Of a DNA stretch of 64,000 nucleotides, positions 25,869 through 35,326 are shown in pieces (the stretch's first letter is position 1; each line of letters opens with the position of its first letter). The notes under the pieces were generated by a model. It worked only from the letters and a program-made list of their open reading frames with translations, was not told where the DNA came from and searched no databases. The DNA is taken from NCBI GenBank assembly GCA_944371995.1, contig CALVYD010000004.1, positions 19,081-83,080 of the forward strand, read 5' to 3'. Made by a program: the position numbers and the translations under genes. This stretch comes from an uncultured Bacilli bacterium (lineage in GTDB: Bacteria; Bacillota_I; Bacilli_A; RF39; UBA660).

Positions 25869-26580
25869 AGATTTTAATTCTACTTCTGATTCTAAAGATA
25901 AGGTTAGGGCTTTTTTTAAAACACCTCGTGGAAAAGCAGTTCTTTTCTTTGGTGTCTACTTTATATTTTTTATAGGATTAGCTATATTTTCACGTGTTGC
26001 TGGTACAGGAAATTCTATTAGTCCTCAATTAAATGTTTCTCCTTATTCTTATAGTTTGAATCAAATTTCTAATCATAATTATCATTATCGATATCAGTAT
26101 CAAATTGATGATTTATCTTTTTCTTTTGAAGGAGACAGAGTTAATAATAGAAGTTTATTTAGTGATGGTACTACTTCTTATTATCAAAAAGATGATTTGT
26201 TTATGAAAAATCAGGATGGTCTTTGGATAAAATGTGATAATCCTTATATTTTTCCTTCGTTTTTAGATGATTCTATTATTAATACTCTTATTACTTCAGC
26301 TACTTATGTTTCTAAAACTGAACTTGCAACAGGGGAAGAAGAGATAAATCTTGAAATTAGTACTACGACGTTAGTTAAAATTTTAGATGGTGTTGATGTA
26401 GATTTAGATGATCCTGTAAATACGATTCAGTTGAAGAAAGATACATCTTCAGAAGTAGTTGAAATTCGTTACAATTTAACTAGTTATGCTATTTATCATG
26501 GAAGTTGTACTTCTCAATTTCAGTTGATACTTTCCTATTCTAATTTTGGAGAAAATTCAGAGATTCAAGACCCTGCATAA
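25855..26580 (+). CDS. single-pass membrane protein, unknown
   Basis: A 241-residue protein: cytoplasmic N-terminus (~1-28), one membrane helix (VLFFGVYFIFFIGLAIF), then an external domain (about 55-240) with no Cys pattern until CTSQF near the end. Its ATG overlaps the last 14 bases of fmt. It occupies the slot of rsmB in the B. subtilis order but bears no resemblance to RsmB. Family not recognised. Confidence 0.6.
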   Translation: MDENKDFNSTSDSKDKVRAFFKTPRGKAVLFFGVYFIFFIGLAIFSRVAGTGNSISPQLNVSPYSYSLNQISNHNYHYRYQYQIDDLSFSFEGDRVNNRSLFSDGTTSYYQKDDLFMKNQDGLWIKCDNPYIFPSFLDDSIINTLITSATYVSKTELATGEEEINLEISTTTLVKILDGVDVDLDDPVNTIQLKKDTSSEVVEIRYNLTSYAIYHGSCTSQFQLILSYSNFGENSEIQDPA

Positions 26581-26605
26581 AATGTTGTTTGGTCTTTTCT
26601 TTTAT
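26567..26605 (+). terminator. possible weak terminator before rlmN
   Basis: AAGACC (26567-26572) can pair with GGTCTT (26591-26596) across an 18-base loop, followed by T-rich sequence. Just downstream TTGGTC (26589-26594), 17 bp and TATAAT (26612-26617) form a likely promoter for rlmN and the genes that follow. Confidence 0.45.
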
Positions 26606-26640
26606 TTGTTGTATAATAATATAGATATTGGAGTGAGTCT

Positions 26641-27660
26641 ATGAATATATATAATTTAACCAGGGATGAAATGGAAGAATATTTTGTAAAGCTAGGATCT
26701 AAAAAATTTCATGCTGATCAGTTGTTTTCTTGGCTTTATGAGAAACGTATTTCTTCTATTTCAGAGATTACAAATATTAAGAAGGAATTACTTAATCAAG
26801 TTAGCTCTGATTATTCTTTTTCTAAATTAAATCTTGTTCAAGTAGAACGAGATGTTGATGTTTGTAAATATTTATTTGAACTTAGTGATGGTGAACATAT
26901 TGAAGCTGTATTAATGATGCATGATTATGGAAACAGCGTTTGTATTTCTAGTCAAGTTGGTTGTAATATGGGATGTAGATTCTGTGAATCTGGTAGAAGA
27001 AAAAAAGTACGTAATTTAGAAACCTGGGAAATGGTTACACAACTTCTAATGATTGAAGAGGATTTAGGTATGCGAGTAAGTCATGTTGTTGTCATGGGAA
27101 TTGGTGAACCTTTTGATAATTATGACAACTTATTAAAATTCTTTTTAATTATTAATCATCCTAAGGGTCTTGCGATTGGTGCTCGTCATATTACTGTTTC
27201 TACTTGTGGAATTGTTCCTAAAATATTAGAGTTTAGTAATTTTCCATTACAAATTAATTTAGCAATTAGTTTGCATGCTCCTAATGATGAACTTAGAAAT
27301 CAAATTATGCCAATTAATAAAGTTTATCCTTTAAAAGAGTTAATTCATGCGTTAGAGATTTATTTAGAAAAAACAAATCGACGTATCACATTTGAATATA
27401 TTTTACTTTCTGGAGTGAATGATACTGACTCTTGTGCTTTAGAATTAGCTAGATTAGTTGGACATTTAAATTGTTATATTAATTTAATTCCGTATAATGA
27501 GACAAATAATTTAGAATTTAGACGAAGTAATACTGTTCAAATTATGAAGTTTTATGATATACTTAAGAAGAATAGACTTAATGTCACAATCAGGAGAGAG
27601 TTTGGTAGCAAGATTAGTGCTGCTTGTGGACAACTTAGAAGTAAGAAGGAGGAGTTATGA
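26641..27660 (+). CDS. rlmN: dual-specificity 23S rRNA/tRNA adenine C2 methyltransferase
   Basis: Radical-SAM enzyme methylating A2503 of 23S rRNA and A37 of some tRNAs. The cluster motif CNMGCRFCESG is at about residues 104-111, MGIGEPFDNYDN follows, HITVSTCGIVPKI comes next, and the catalytic C-terminal Cys lies in SAACGQL. 339 residues, full length. It overlaps prpC by four bases (ATGA). Confidence 0.96.
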   Translation: MNIYNLTRDEMEEYFVKLGSKKFHADQLFSWLYEKRISSISEITNIKKELLNQVSSDYSFSKLNLVQVERDVDVCKYLFELSDGEHIEAVLMMHDYGNSVCISSQVGCNMGCRFCESGRRKKVRNLETWEMVTQLLMIEEDLGMRVSHVVVMGIGEPFDNYDNLLKFFLIINHPKGLAIGARHITVSTCGIVPKILEFSNFPLQINLAISLHAPNDELRNQIMPINKVYPLKELIHALEIYLEKTNRRITFEYILLSGVNDTDSCALELARLVGHLNCYINLIPYNETNNLEFRRSNTVQIMKFYDILKKNRLNVTIRREFGSKISAACGQLRSKKEEL

Positions 27661-28400
27661 AATCTTTTTATTTAACAGATGCAGGAAAAGTTCGCAGCCA
27701 TAATGAAGATAGTGTCATTATTGTTAAAAATCAAAATGATGATTATTTAATGGCCATCGCAGATGGGATGGGAGGTCATTCTGCTGGAGAAGTAGCTAGT
27801 TCTATTGCGATTGGCTATTTAGGAAAATATTTTAAAGAAACTTTTTTAAATATGAGCAAAGTGGATGCTGTTAACTGGATTCGAGATGCGTTTAGTGAGA
27901 TTAACACTTTAATTTTTCAGCATGAAAAAACACATCCTGAAAGTAAAGGAATGGGAACTACTTTAGTTCTTGCAATACTTACTAAAGATTATCTATTATT
28001 TGGTAATGTAGGGGATTCTAGTGGCTTTGTTATGAAAGATGATAAACTTCATAAAGTAACCTACGACCATACTTTAGTTAATTTACTTGTTAGTGCTGGA
28101 GAGCTTACCAAAGAAGAAGCTAGTGTTCATCCTAAAAAAAATGTATTAATGAAGGCACTAGGTGCTGCTACTTCTGTTGAAGTTGATATTTTTGATTGTG
28201 ATATGGATATTACGGAGATACTTCTTTCTAGTGATGGACTTACTAATATGTTAGATAAAGATCAGATAGAAAAAGTTTTACTTAGTGATAATGACGTTGA
28301 AGATAAAGTTATTAAATTAATTCAAAAAGCGAATAATCGCGGGGGAACTGACAATATTTCGGTGGCTTATTTAATCCGTAGTGAAGAAGGTGACGAGTAA
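27657..28400 (+). CDS. prpC: PP2C-family serine/threonine phosphatase
   Basis: Metal-dependent phosphatase that reverses the action of PrkC. Metal and core motifs present: DAGKVRSHNEDS, ADGMGGHSAGEVAS, GMGTTLVLA, GNVGDSSGFV, SSDGLTNML and the final NRGGTDNISVA. 247 residues. It overlaps rlmN and abuts prkC (last base of the stop is the first of the prkC ATG). Confidence 0.95.
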   Translation: MKSFYLTDAGKVRSHNEDSVIIVKNQNDDYLMAIADGMGGHSAGEVASSIAIGYLGKYFKETFLNMSKVDAVNWIRDAFSEINTLIFQHEKTHPESKGMGTTLVLAILTKDYLLFGNVGDSSGFVMKDDKLHKVTYDHTLVNLLVSAGELTKEEASVHPKKNVLMKALGAATSVEVDIFDCDMDITEILLSSDGLTNMLDKDQIEKVLLSDNDVEDKVIKLIQKANNRGGTDNISVAYLIRSEEGDE

Positions 28401-30190
28401 TGATTACAAAGGGGCAAAAGATAAATGATCGTTATGAGATTATTCGTTCTATTGGTGAAGGTGGTATGGCCAATGTTTATCTTGGCTATGATACAATACT
28501 AGATCGTAATGTAGCAATTAAAATTTTACGAGGAGATTTGTCTAGTGATGAAAAATTCGTTAGGCGTTTTCAGCGTGAAGCTTTATCTGCTTCTAGTCTT
28601 GCACATCCTAATATTGTTGAGATGTATGATGTAGGTGAAGATGATGGTGTTTATTACATTGTTATGGAATATGTGGAAGGAAAGACATTAAAACAATTGC
28701 TTAAAAAACGTGGAAGTTTAACATTGTCGGAAGCTATTGACATTATGTTGCAGCTTACTGATGGTATGGCACATGCTCATGATTCTTATATTATTCATAG
28801 AGATTTAAAACCGCAAAATGTAATGATTAAAGATGATGGTCAAATTAAAATAACAGATTTTGGTATTGCTATGGCACTTAATGCTACGCAACTTACACAA
28901 ACAAACTCAGTCATGGGATCTGTTCATTATTTGCCTCCAGAACAAGCAAGTGGTAAAGGTTCTACTATTAAGAGTGATATTTATTCCATGGGAATCATTT
29001 TTTATGAATTACTTACTGGTAGCTTACCTTTTAAGGGAGATAATGCTGTTGAGATTGCTTTAAAGCATATGCGAGATCCACTCCCTAGTGTTAGAGAAGA
29101 TAATCCGGCTATTCCTCAAAGTATTGAAAACATTATCTTAAAAGCAACTGCTAAAAATCCTAAGAATCGTTATGATGATGCTAGACAAATGCATGAGGAT
29201 TTACTTACCGCTTTAGATGATGATCGTATGAACGAACCTCCTTATAAATATCCTTATCCTGAACATGATACTGAGTCCACTAAGAACTTAAAGAAAATTG
29301 AAGATATTGATAAAAATGGTGATCAGGAAGAAGAGGAAGAACCTGTTGCTACTAAGATAGAAGATAAAGGGGATAAAAAACGTAAAAAATTAATTATTAT
29401 ATTATCTATTGTTTTTGGAGTGTTGGTTCTTGGCATTATAACGTTTGCCTTTATTATTCCTGCTGTTACTGCTTCTAAGCCAGTTATTGTTCCTGATTGC
29501 GAAGGAGATAAAGTTAGTCAGTGTGAAAAGAAACTACAAGAGGCTGGATTAGAGGTTCGAACTAATATTAAAAGTGTGGCATCTTCTAAAATTGAAAAAG
29601 GTTTAGTAGTTCGTACTGATCCAGAAGAGGGACGAAGTGTAAAAGAGGGTACGAAAGTTACTATTTATAAATCTAGTGGTGAAGAAACTTTTGAAATTAA
29701 GGATTACAGTGGAGAAAATTATATTGAGATTCAAACAATTTTGGAGACACAATATGGATTAAATGTTACAGTTGAAAAACGAGATGTTGATGCTAGTGAT
29801 AGAGAATATGATCCACAGGAGATTATTGGTCAATCTTTAGCCGAAGGTAGTGAAGTAAAAGAAGGAGATTCTATTATTTTATATATTCCTAATATCGTAG
29901 AAAATTTCCCTGATATGGCTGGTTTAGGATGGGGATTAGCAGATGCACAAGCTTTCTGTGATAAATATGGATTAACTATTAGTGTTGAATATCAAGAGAC
30001 TACTGCTTATGAAGAAGGTAAAATAATTGATCAGTCAAGAGCTGCTGGTAGTCCTATTGTTAAAGGACAAACACTTACTGTTACGATTGCTCAAAAACCA
30101 AAACAGCAGTCAACACCATCCACACCATCTACTGGAGATGACGATGAAGAGACTACAACTCCATCAGATACAAATAATGGAACAGAATAG
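28400..30190 (+). CDS. prkC: PASTA-domain serine/threonine protein kinase
   Basis: Membrane kinase that senses peptidoglycan fragments and controls wall growth and, in spore formers, germination. Kinase domain (1-270): GEGGMANVYLG loop, VAIKIL lysine, HRDLKPQN, TDFGIA. Charged linker, membrane helix at about 330-352, then three PASTA repeats (about 357-570) and a Ser/Thr/Pro-rich tail. Pairs with prpC upstream. Two membrane proteins from 31680 on could be its substrates; that is conjecture. Confidence 0.96.
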   Translation: MITKGQKINDRYEIIRSIGEGGMANVYLGYDTILDRNVAIKILRGDLSSDEKFVRRFQREALSASSLAHPNIVEMYDVGEDDGVYYIVMEYVEGKTLKQLLKKRGSLTLSEAIDIMLQLTDGMAHAHDSYIIHRDLKPQNVMIKDDGQIKITDFGIAMALNATQLTQTNSVMGSVHYLPPEQASGKGSTIKSDIYSMGIIFYELLTGSLPFKGDNAVEIALKHMRDPLPSVREDNPAIPQSIENIILKATAKNPKNRYDDARQMHEDLLTALDDDRMNEPPYKYPYPEHDTESTKNLKKIEDIDKNGDQEEEEEPVATKIEDKGDKKRKKLIIILSIVFGVLVLGIITFAFIIPAVTASKPVIVPDCEGDKVSQCEKKLQEAGLEVRTNIKSVASSKIEKGLVVRTDPEEGRSVKEGTKVTIYKSSGEETFEIKDYSGENYIEIQTILETQYGLNVTVEKRDVDASDREYDPQEIIGQSLAEGSEVKEGDSIILYIPNIVENFPDMAGLGWGLADAQAFCDKYGLTISVEYQETTAYEEGKIIDQSRAAGSPIVKGQTLTVTIAQKPKQQSTPSTPSTGDDDEETTTPSDTNNGTE

Positions 30191-30199
30191 AGGGACTAT

Positions 30200-31042
30200 A
30201 TGAAAGGACAGATTGTAAAGATTCATAGTGATTTGCATTATGTACAAGCAAATACAGAGATTTATCCATGTAAATGTAGAGGAATTTTTAGAAAAGAAAA
30301 AATATTACCCTTAGTAGGAGATTTTGTTGAATTTGATTCTAATAAATTAATAATTGAGAAGATTTTACCTAGAAAGAATGAATTCTTTCGACCTAAAGTT
30401 AGTAATATTGATCAAGCTTTTCTTATTACTAGTTTAGTTTCTCCTGATTTTTCCTTAAATTTACTTGATAAATTGCTTGTGCTTATGGAGTTACATTCTG
30501 TCAAACCTGTTATTTGTATTACAAAAAGAGATTTAGTAACTGATGCGAAGTTTTGTGAAATTGAACCTATATTGAATTATTATAAACAATTAGGATATAC
30601 TGTTATATTTAATACAGAGTTAGATAAAATAAAAGAATTGTTAAAAAATAAAACTAGTGTTTTTACCGGGCAAACAGGTGCTGGTAAAAGTACTTTGTTA
30701 AATAAACTAAAGCCAGATTGGAATTTGGAAACTGGTGAAGTTTCCGTTGCCTTAGGGCGTGGAAGACATACTACTCGTGTAGTTACGTTATATGAACTTT
30801 TCGAAGGAAAAGTGATGGATACTCCTGGTTTTTCAGCTTTAGATTTTCAAGGATATTCTAAAGAACAAATTCGAGATGCTTTTATAGAGTTTTCTCATTA
30901 TCCTTGTCCATTTAAGGATTGTCTACATACAAAAGAAGCAGAATGTGAGGTAAAAAAGGCAGTTATTTCTAATAATATAATGAAGAGTCGCTATCTTAAT
31001 TATTTAAGTTTTATTCAGGAGGGTGATTGTTATGAAGATTAG
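30200..31042 (+). CDS. rsgA: small ribosomal subunit biogenesis GTPase RsgA
   Basis: Circularly permuted GTPase that checks late maturation of the 30S subunit. OB-fold N-domain, then the permuted G motifs: ITKRDL (G4), GQTGAGKSTLLNKL (G1), DTPGF (G3). The C-terminal zinc site is CPFKDCLHTKEAECEV. 280 residues, normal. Its end overlaps rpe. Confidence 0.95.
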   Translation: MKGQIVKIHSDLHYVQANTEIYPCKCRGIFRKEKILPLVGDFVEFDSNKLIIEKILPRKNEFFRPKVSNIDQAFLITSLVSPDFSLNLLDKLLVLMELHSVKPVICITKRDLVTDAKFCEIEPILNYYKQLGYTVIFNTELDKIKELLKNKTSVFTGQTGAGKSTLLNKLKPDWNLETGEVSVALGRGRHTTRVVTLYELFEGKVMDTPGFSALDFQGYSKEQIRDAFIEFSHYPCPFKDCLHTKEAECEVKKAVISNNIMKSRYLNYLSFIQEGDCYED

Positions 31043-31658
31043 TGCTACCTTTTTAAGCAGTTCTAATATACCTGCAGATTTAAAAAAGTTAAATGATACT
31101 GATGTTGATTATATACATGTAGATGTTATGGATGGTAAGTTTGTTCCTAATAAAACGATGCCTTTTCGAGAAATGAGAAATATCTACAAGTATACTGATA
31201 AAAGATTAGATGTTCATTTAATGGTCGATGATCCTAGAAAATATATTCCTTTATATGCTGAACTAAATACTGAGTATATTACTTTTCATGTAGAGGTGAT
31301 GGAGCATGTTGAAGAATGTTTGGAAATGATAAAAAGTTATGGGATTAAGGCTGGTTTAGCATTGAAGCCAGCAACACCGGTTAAAAGTTTGGTTCCTTAC
31401 TTACCACTCTTAGATTTGATTCTGGTTATGAGTGTGGAGCCTGGTAAGGGTGGACAGGAATTTATTGCTTCTTCAGGTTCAAAGATAGAAGAAGTAAGGG
31501 CGTTACTTGATTCTTATCAATCTAAAGCTGTTATTAATGTAGACGGGGGTATTAATAACGAGACAAAAGATAAGTGTCAAAAGTGTGATATATTGACTTC
31601 TGGGAGTTATATTATAAATTCAGAGTCGTTCCAACAGCGTATTGATAGTCTTAGATAA
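31032..31658 (+). CDS. rpe: ribulose-phosphate 3-epimerase
   Basis: Interconverts ribulose-5-phosphate and xylulose-5-phosphate. TIM-barrel motifs: YIHVDVMDGKFVPN, LDVHLMVDDP, GLALKPATPV, LVMSVEPGKGGQEF, INVDGGINNET. 208 residues, slightly short at the C-terminus compared with the usual ~217. GGAGGGTGATTGTT precedes the ATG at 31032, which overlaps rsgA by 11 bases. Gene order rsgA-rpe is conserved in Bacillota. Confidence 0.94.
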   Translation: MKISATFLSSSNIPADLKKLNDTDVDYIHVDVMDGKFVPNKTMPFREMRNIYKYTDKRLDVHLMVDDPRKYIPLYAELNTEYITFHVEVMEHVEECLEMIKSYGIKAGLALKPATPVKSLVPYLPLLDLILVMSVEPGKGGQEFIASSGSKIEEVRALLDSYQSKAVINVDGGINNETKDKCQKCDILTSGSYIINSESFQQRIDSLR

Positions 31659-31679
31659 AGAATAAAAAGGGGTGATACT

Positions 31680-33440
31680 ATGAATGATAATAACCAAGAT
31701 AAAGGCTTGATTTCATCAGAAGATGTCTTGGCTGTCGTTAGTGGTAATCAAGATGCTTTAGCAGAGCAACTCGAACGTGCTAAAGAAGTTGCTATCGAAC
31801 AATTAAATAGTAATCATTCTGCGGCTTTGGAAGAAGCTCAAAAAAAGAAAGAAGAAGAGCAGAAAAAAATAACAGAAGCTAATAGATTACAGATGGAAGC
31901 TCAAAAAAAGAATGAACAGCTAGTGTATCAAAAAGAAGAGCGTGAGCGGTTAACGAATGAACAGCTACAAGCTAACAAAAAAAAGGCATTACCACAGCAA
32001 CAAAATGTTCAATCACAGCAAGTACAAGTTCAACTTGCTCCAGAAAAAGTTGATCCTAAAAAGAAGCGTGAACAAGAGCGTTTATTAAAAAAACAAGCTC
32101 TTGAGCAAAAGAAGAAAGAAAAAGAAGAAAAAAGAAGGTTAGAACAAGAACAAAAACGTATACAAAAAGAAAATGCTAAAAAAGCTAAATTAGATGCTAA
32201 GAAACAGAAGTTATTAGCTAAGCAACAGTCGAATGGTGCAAATACAGTGCAAAGTTCTATTGATGTGCAAAAAGTTAGTGAAGAAGAGTTAAAACGTCAA
32301 GAAGAGCAGAAAAAAGCAGAAGCATTAAGACAACAAGAATTGGAAAGACAAAGATTAATACAACAACAGGCTGCGCAACAGGAGGCGTATAGACAACAAG
32401 TTTTATTACAACAACAAGCTGCTAAACACGCCGAGGAAATGGCTAAAGCGGAAGCCTTGAGACAACAACAGTTGGCACAGCAAAAAATGCAAGAACAACA
32501 GGCTTATCAGCAACGGCAACTTTTACTTCAGCAACAGCAAAGAAAGCAGGCGGAAATGGCTGCACAACAAGCAAGAATTGCTAAAGAACAAGAGTTAATA
32601 AATAAAAGATATCAAGAGCAGCAGGCTAAACAACGAGAAGAAGCAGCTAGACAGCAAGCTATACTTCAAAAACAAAAAGAAGAAGCTGAAAGACAGCAAG
32701 CTAGGCAAAGAGAAGAGGCTGCAAAATTACAAGCAAAACAAGCGGAAGAAGCAGCTAGACAACAAGCTATGCTTCAAAAACAACAAGAAAAAGCGCAACA
32801 AGAAGCTACTAAAGCACGTAAAATATCTGATAAAAAAGCAGAAAAAGAATTAAGAGCAAAACAAAAGGCTGAGGCAAAAGCAGCGAGAAGAGCAGCTAGT
32901 AATTTTAAATATTATTTGGCTTTTATATTCTTTGTGTTTCTTCTTTTTGTGATTGGTTTTTTACCTGAAATTAATGATTACTTTAATCGTCGTAAAATTG
33001 AACAAGAACAAAATACTAATTCTGTTATTACTACTGGTACATTATCTTGTGATATGAATACTAATGATGAAAGATTTGATTATTCTTATCAAGCGACTTT
33101 TAACTTTCGAGATAATGAAATGTATCGTTTAACTTTTAAAACAACCATTAAAGGAGATAGAAATTTAGATGCTTTAGATCTTTCTGAAATGAAAAGTCAA
33201 TGTGATTTATTAGAAAGTCAGGTTGTTAATGCTAATGGTGTTCGTGTTTCTTGTAGTTTAAATGAAGGGGTATATGTGAATGAACAAGTTCTAGATTACT
33301 CTAGTTTAAATGTAGAAGAAGTTTCTACTGCTTATATAGAAGCAGGAGGAACTTATCCTAATTATGTATATCAACAAAATATTGATGATATTGAAAAGCA
33401 AATGAATTCGAGTAATTATAATTGTGAGAGAAGGAAGTAG
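31680..33440 (+). CDS. membrane protein with long Gln/Glu/Lys coiled coil and an external domain
   Basis: A 586-residue protein. Residues ~40-400 are an extreme Q/E/K/A-rich coiled coil with semi-repeats such as AARQQAILQKQKEEAERQQA. One membrane helix follows (about 407-428), then a ~150-residue external domain with four Cys (TLSCDMN, SQCDLL, VSCSLN, NYNCER). The helix and external domain are closely similar to those of the next gene. It follows the prkC cluster by 22 bases. Function unknown; a rod-like cytoplasmic scaffold tethered to an outside sensor or binding domain is an inference. Confidence 0.65.
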   Translation: MNDNNQDKGLISSEDVLAVVSGNQDALAEQLERAKEVAIEQLNSNHSAALEEAQKKKEEEQKKITEANRLQMEAQKKNEQLVYQKEERERLTNEQLQANKKKALPQQQNVQSQQVQVQLAPEKVDPKKKREQERLLKKQALEQKKKEKEEKRRLEQEQKRIQKENAKKAKLDAKKQKLLAKQQSNGANTVQSSIDVQKVSEEELKRQEEQKKAEALRQQELERQRLIQQQAAQQEAYRQQVLLQQQAAKHAEEMAKAEALRQQQLAQQKMQEQQAYQQRQLLLQQQQRKQAEMAAQQARIAKEQELINKRYQEQQAKQREEAARQQAILQKQKEEAERQQARQREEAAKLQAKQAEEAARQQAMLQKQQEKAQQEATKARKISDKKAEKELRAKQKAEAKAARRAASNFKYYLAFIFFVFLLFVIGFLPEINDYFNRRKIEQEQNTNSVITTGTLSCDMNTNDERFDYSYQATFNFRDNEMYRLTFKTTIKGDRNLDALDLSEMKSQCDLLESQVVNANGVRVSCSLNEGVYVNEQVLDYSSLNVEEVSTAYIEAGGTYPNYVYQQNIDDIEKQMNSSNYNCERRK

Positions 33441-33448
33441 GTGATATT

Positions 33449-34477
33449 ATGAGCAATAAGGATGATGATGTTGAATTACTAGATTCATCCATCAATAAAA
33501 GTCAGAATCGTTCAGGTGATGTTTCTTCTTCAGATTTATTGGGAAATCAAGTTATTTCAAGTCTTGATTCTTCTCATCAGTCAGTAAATACTAATGATTA
33601 TTTTACTTCAAATACATCACCTAATCCATCTTTTTCCCAAGATAATATACAAACTAATTTGAATTCATTAGATTCTAATGAAGGTACTCCTCCTTTAGTT
33701 AATTCTAAGGATCAGCTATCTCCTATGTCAGATATGCCAAGACCTTTTTCTAATCAGGAAAATCAGTATCATGTAACTAGTAATGTGTTTCCTACTAGTG
33801 ATTATCATTCTCATGCATCTATACAAAATAATAGTAGTACTACTAATTTAAATTCTAATAATAATAGTTTATCTTCTAAGGGTACTAATGTTTCTACTTC
33901 TCAGTATGAATCTGTTGATTCTAATAATAATGGTAATGATACATCTAAGCCTACTAAGCCAATTGTATTTTTAATTATATTTTTAGTATTGTTATTGGTG
34001 ATTTTTTTCCTTCCTTATATTGGTGATTTCTTTAATAAATTAATTCCTGAGTCTAAGATGTCTACTGAGGTTTCCAAAATAGAGAATGGCTCTCTTACTT
34101 GTACTTTGGAGCATGAAGAAGAAAATGTTAGTTATTATTATACTGATACTTATGACTTTAAAAATCGTAAAGTTGAGAATTTACAGCATGTTGTTTCTAT
34201 TCAAGGAGGTACTGATTTCTTAAATCAACGAAATGCTGAATGTCAAAATTTGCGGCAAGCTTCTTCTTATATTTCGGGTATTTCTATTGAATGTAATTTA
34301 TCTTCTGGTGAAATGGTAGAAACGCAGTTTTTTAATTTTAGTACTTTACGTGATATGGATGTTTCTACTGAATTTGTTGAAGCCGGGGGAATTTATCCTA
34401 ATGTTGAATATGGTGATGATATTTCAGAAATTGAAAAGAATTTAACTATTAGTGGATATGAATGTAGAGAATCTTAA
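33449..34477 (+). CDS. membrane protein, sister of the previous gene with a disordered Ser/Asn-rich tail
   Basis: A 342-residue protein. The ~165-residue N-terminus is low-complexity and polar (Ser, Asn, Asp, Thr), likely disordered and cytoplasmic. A membrane helix and external domain then parallel those of 31680-33440: SLTCTLEHE, AECQNLR, IECNLSSGE, and the shared EAGG(I/T)YPN motif with a final YECRES. The external domains are clear paralogues while the inner tails are unrelated. Separated from the first by eight bases. Confidence 0.65.
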   Translation: MSNKDDDVELLDSSINKSQNRSGDVSSSDLLGNQVISSLDSSHQSVNTNDYFTSNTSPNPSFSQDNIQTNLNSLDSNEGTPPLVNSKDQLSPMSDMPRPFSNQENQYHVTSNVFPTSDYHSHASIQNNSSTTNLNSNNNSLSSKGTNVSTSQYESVDSNNNGNDTSKPTKPIVFLIIFLVLLLVIFFLPYIGDFFNKLIPESKMSTEVSKIENGSLTCTLEHEEENVSYYYTDTYDFKNRKVENLQHVVSIQGGTDFLNQRNAECQNLRQASSYISGISIECNLSSGEMVETQFFNFSTLRDMDVSTEFVEAGGIYPNVEYGDDISEIEKNLTISGYECRES

Positions 34478-34524
34478 TTTACATTTATTTACGAATTTTA
34501 CAATTGGTAATTTTTGTCAAGTTA

Positions 34525-34553
34525 TTGTCTACTCTTTGTAAATATGCTAGACT
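34525..34553 (+). promoter_or_regulatory. promoter for the 3D-domain gene
   Basis: TTGTCT (34525-34530), 17 bp, TAGACT (34548-34553). It lies within a longer open frame and so argues for the downstream start at 34576. Confidence 0.6.
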
Positions 34554-34575
34554 AGTGTTTACAAGGAGTTTTTTT

Positions 34576-35265
34576 ATGAAAATTTTTATATATATTATTA
34601 ATTTTATGTTAATATTAGGTATTGTTCTTTATCTTACTATTGTTGGTATTCAAAGTACAAAACCTATGATTGTCTCAGTTGAACTTGAAGAGAAAACTTT
34701 AAAAAGTTCTGATTTGTTAGCATATGCCAAGAATATAGAAAGTGTTGTTTCTAAAGAAATAGATAGTGATAGCGAAGTTGATTTAGATGATAGTGAGGAT
34801 AAGGAAGAGACCATTATTGTGTCAAGTGATAATACAATTGAGAATGATAATGTCAATCAGGAGATTGTCGTTTCTGATGATTCTAGTTTAGATGATAAAG
34901 CTTATGTAAGTGATGTTTTAGAAACTCAAGTAGGAAGTTTAAGTGGCTATGGACCTGATTGCTACGGGTGTAGTGGAATTCTCGCTAGTGGATTAGATGT
35001 ACGTGATGGAACTATTTATTATAGTGATTCTACTTATGGTGCTGTGCGAATTTTGGCCGGGGATAAATCTTATCCTTATGGTACGATTGTTAGAGTTAAA
35101 AATTCTAAAATTTCTGAGTTTATTGGTATTGTTTTAGATCGAGGTAGTGCAATTGGTTTTGGTAAAAGTCATTTGTTTGATTTACTTTTTCCCTCGTCTA
35201 GTGAAGCTTTAGTTTATGAGGTTTCTTATAATACTACATTTGAAATATTACGGTACGGGTATTAA
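34576..35265 (+). CDS. membrane-anchored 3D-domain (MltA/RpfB-like) wall protein
   Basis: A 229-residue protein: N-terminal membrane helix (about 3-25), acidic linker (about 40-115), and a C-terminal 3D domain. The domain runs from SGYGPDCYGCSGILASG to GTIVRVKN and the Asp motif IGIVLDRGSAIG, then HLFDLLFP. 3D domains are double-psi barrels related to MltA lytic transglycosylases, acting on peptidoglycan. AAGGAG precedes the ATG at 34576. Confidence 0.8.
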   Translation: MKIFIYIINFMLILGIVLYLTIVGIQSTKPMIVSVELEEKTLKSSDLLAYAKNIESVVSKEIDSDSEVDLDDSEDKEETIIVSSDNTIENDNVNQEIVVSDDSSLDDKAYVSDVLETQVGSLSGYGPDCYGCSGILASGLDVRDGTIYYSDSTYGAVRILAGDKSYPYGTIVRVKNSKISEFIGIVLDRGSAIGFGKSHLFDLLFPSSSEALVYEVSYNTTFEILRYGY

Positions 35266-35270
35266 TTATC

Positions 35271-35299
35271 TTGAATAATTCTCTTTTATTTGATATAAT
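35271..35299 (+). promoter_or_regulatory. promoter for the 88-residue gene
   Basis: TTGAAT (35271-35276), 17 bp, TATAAT (35294-35299). Its predicted start near 35306 excludes the ATG at 35300 and supports 35327. Confidence 0.7.
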
Positions 35300-35326
35300 A
35301 TGTTTACTTTTAAGGAGGTTGGTTTT

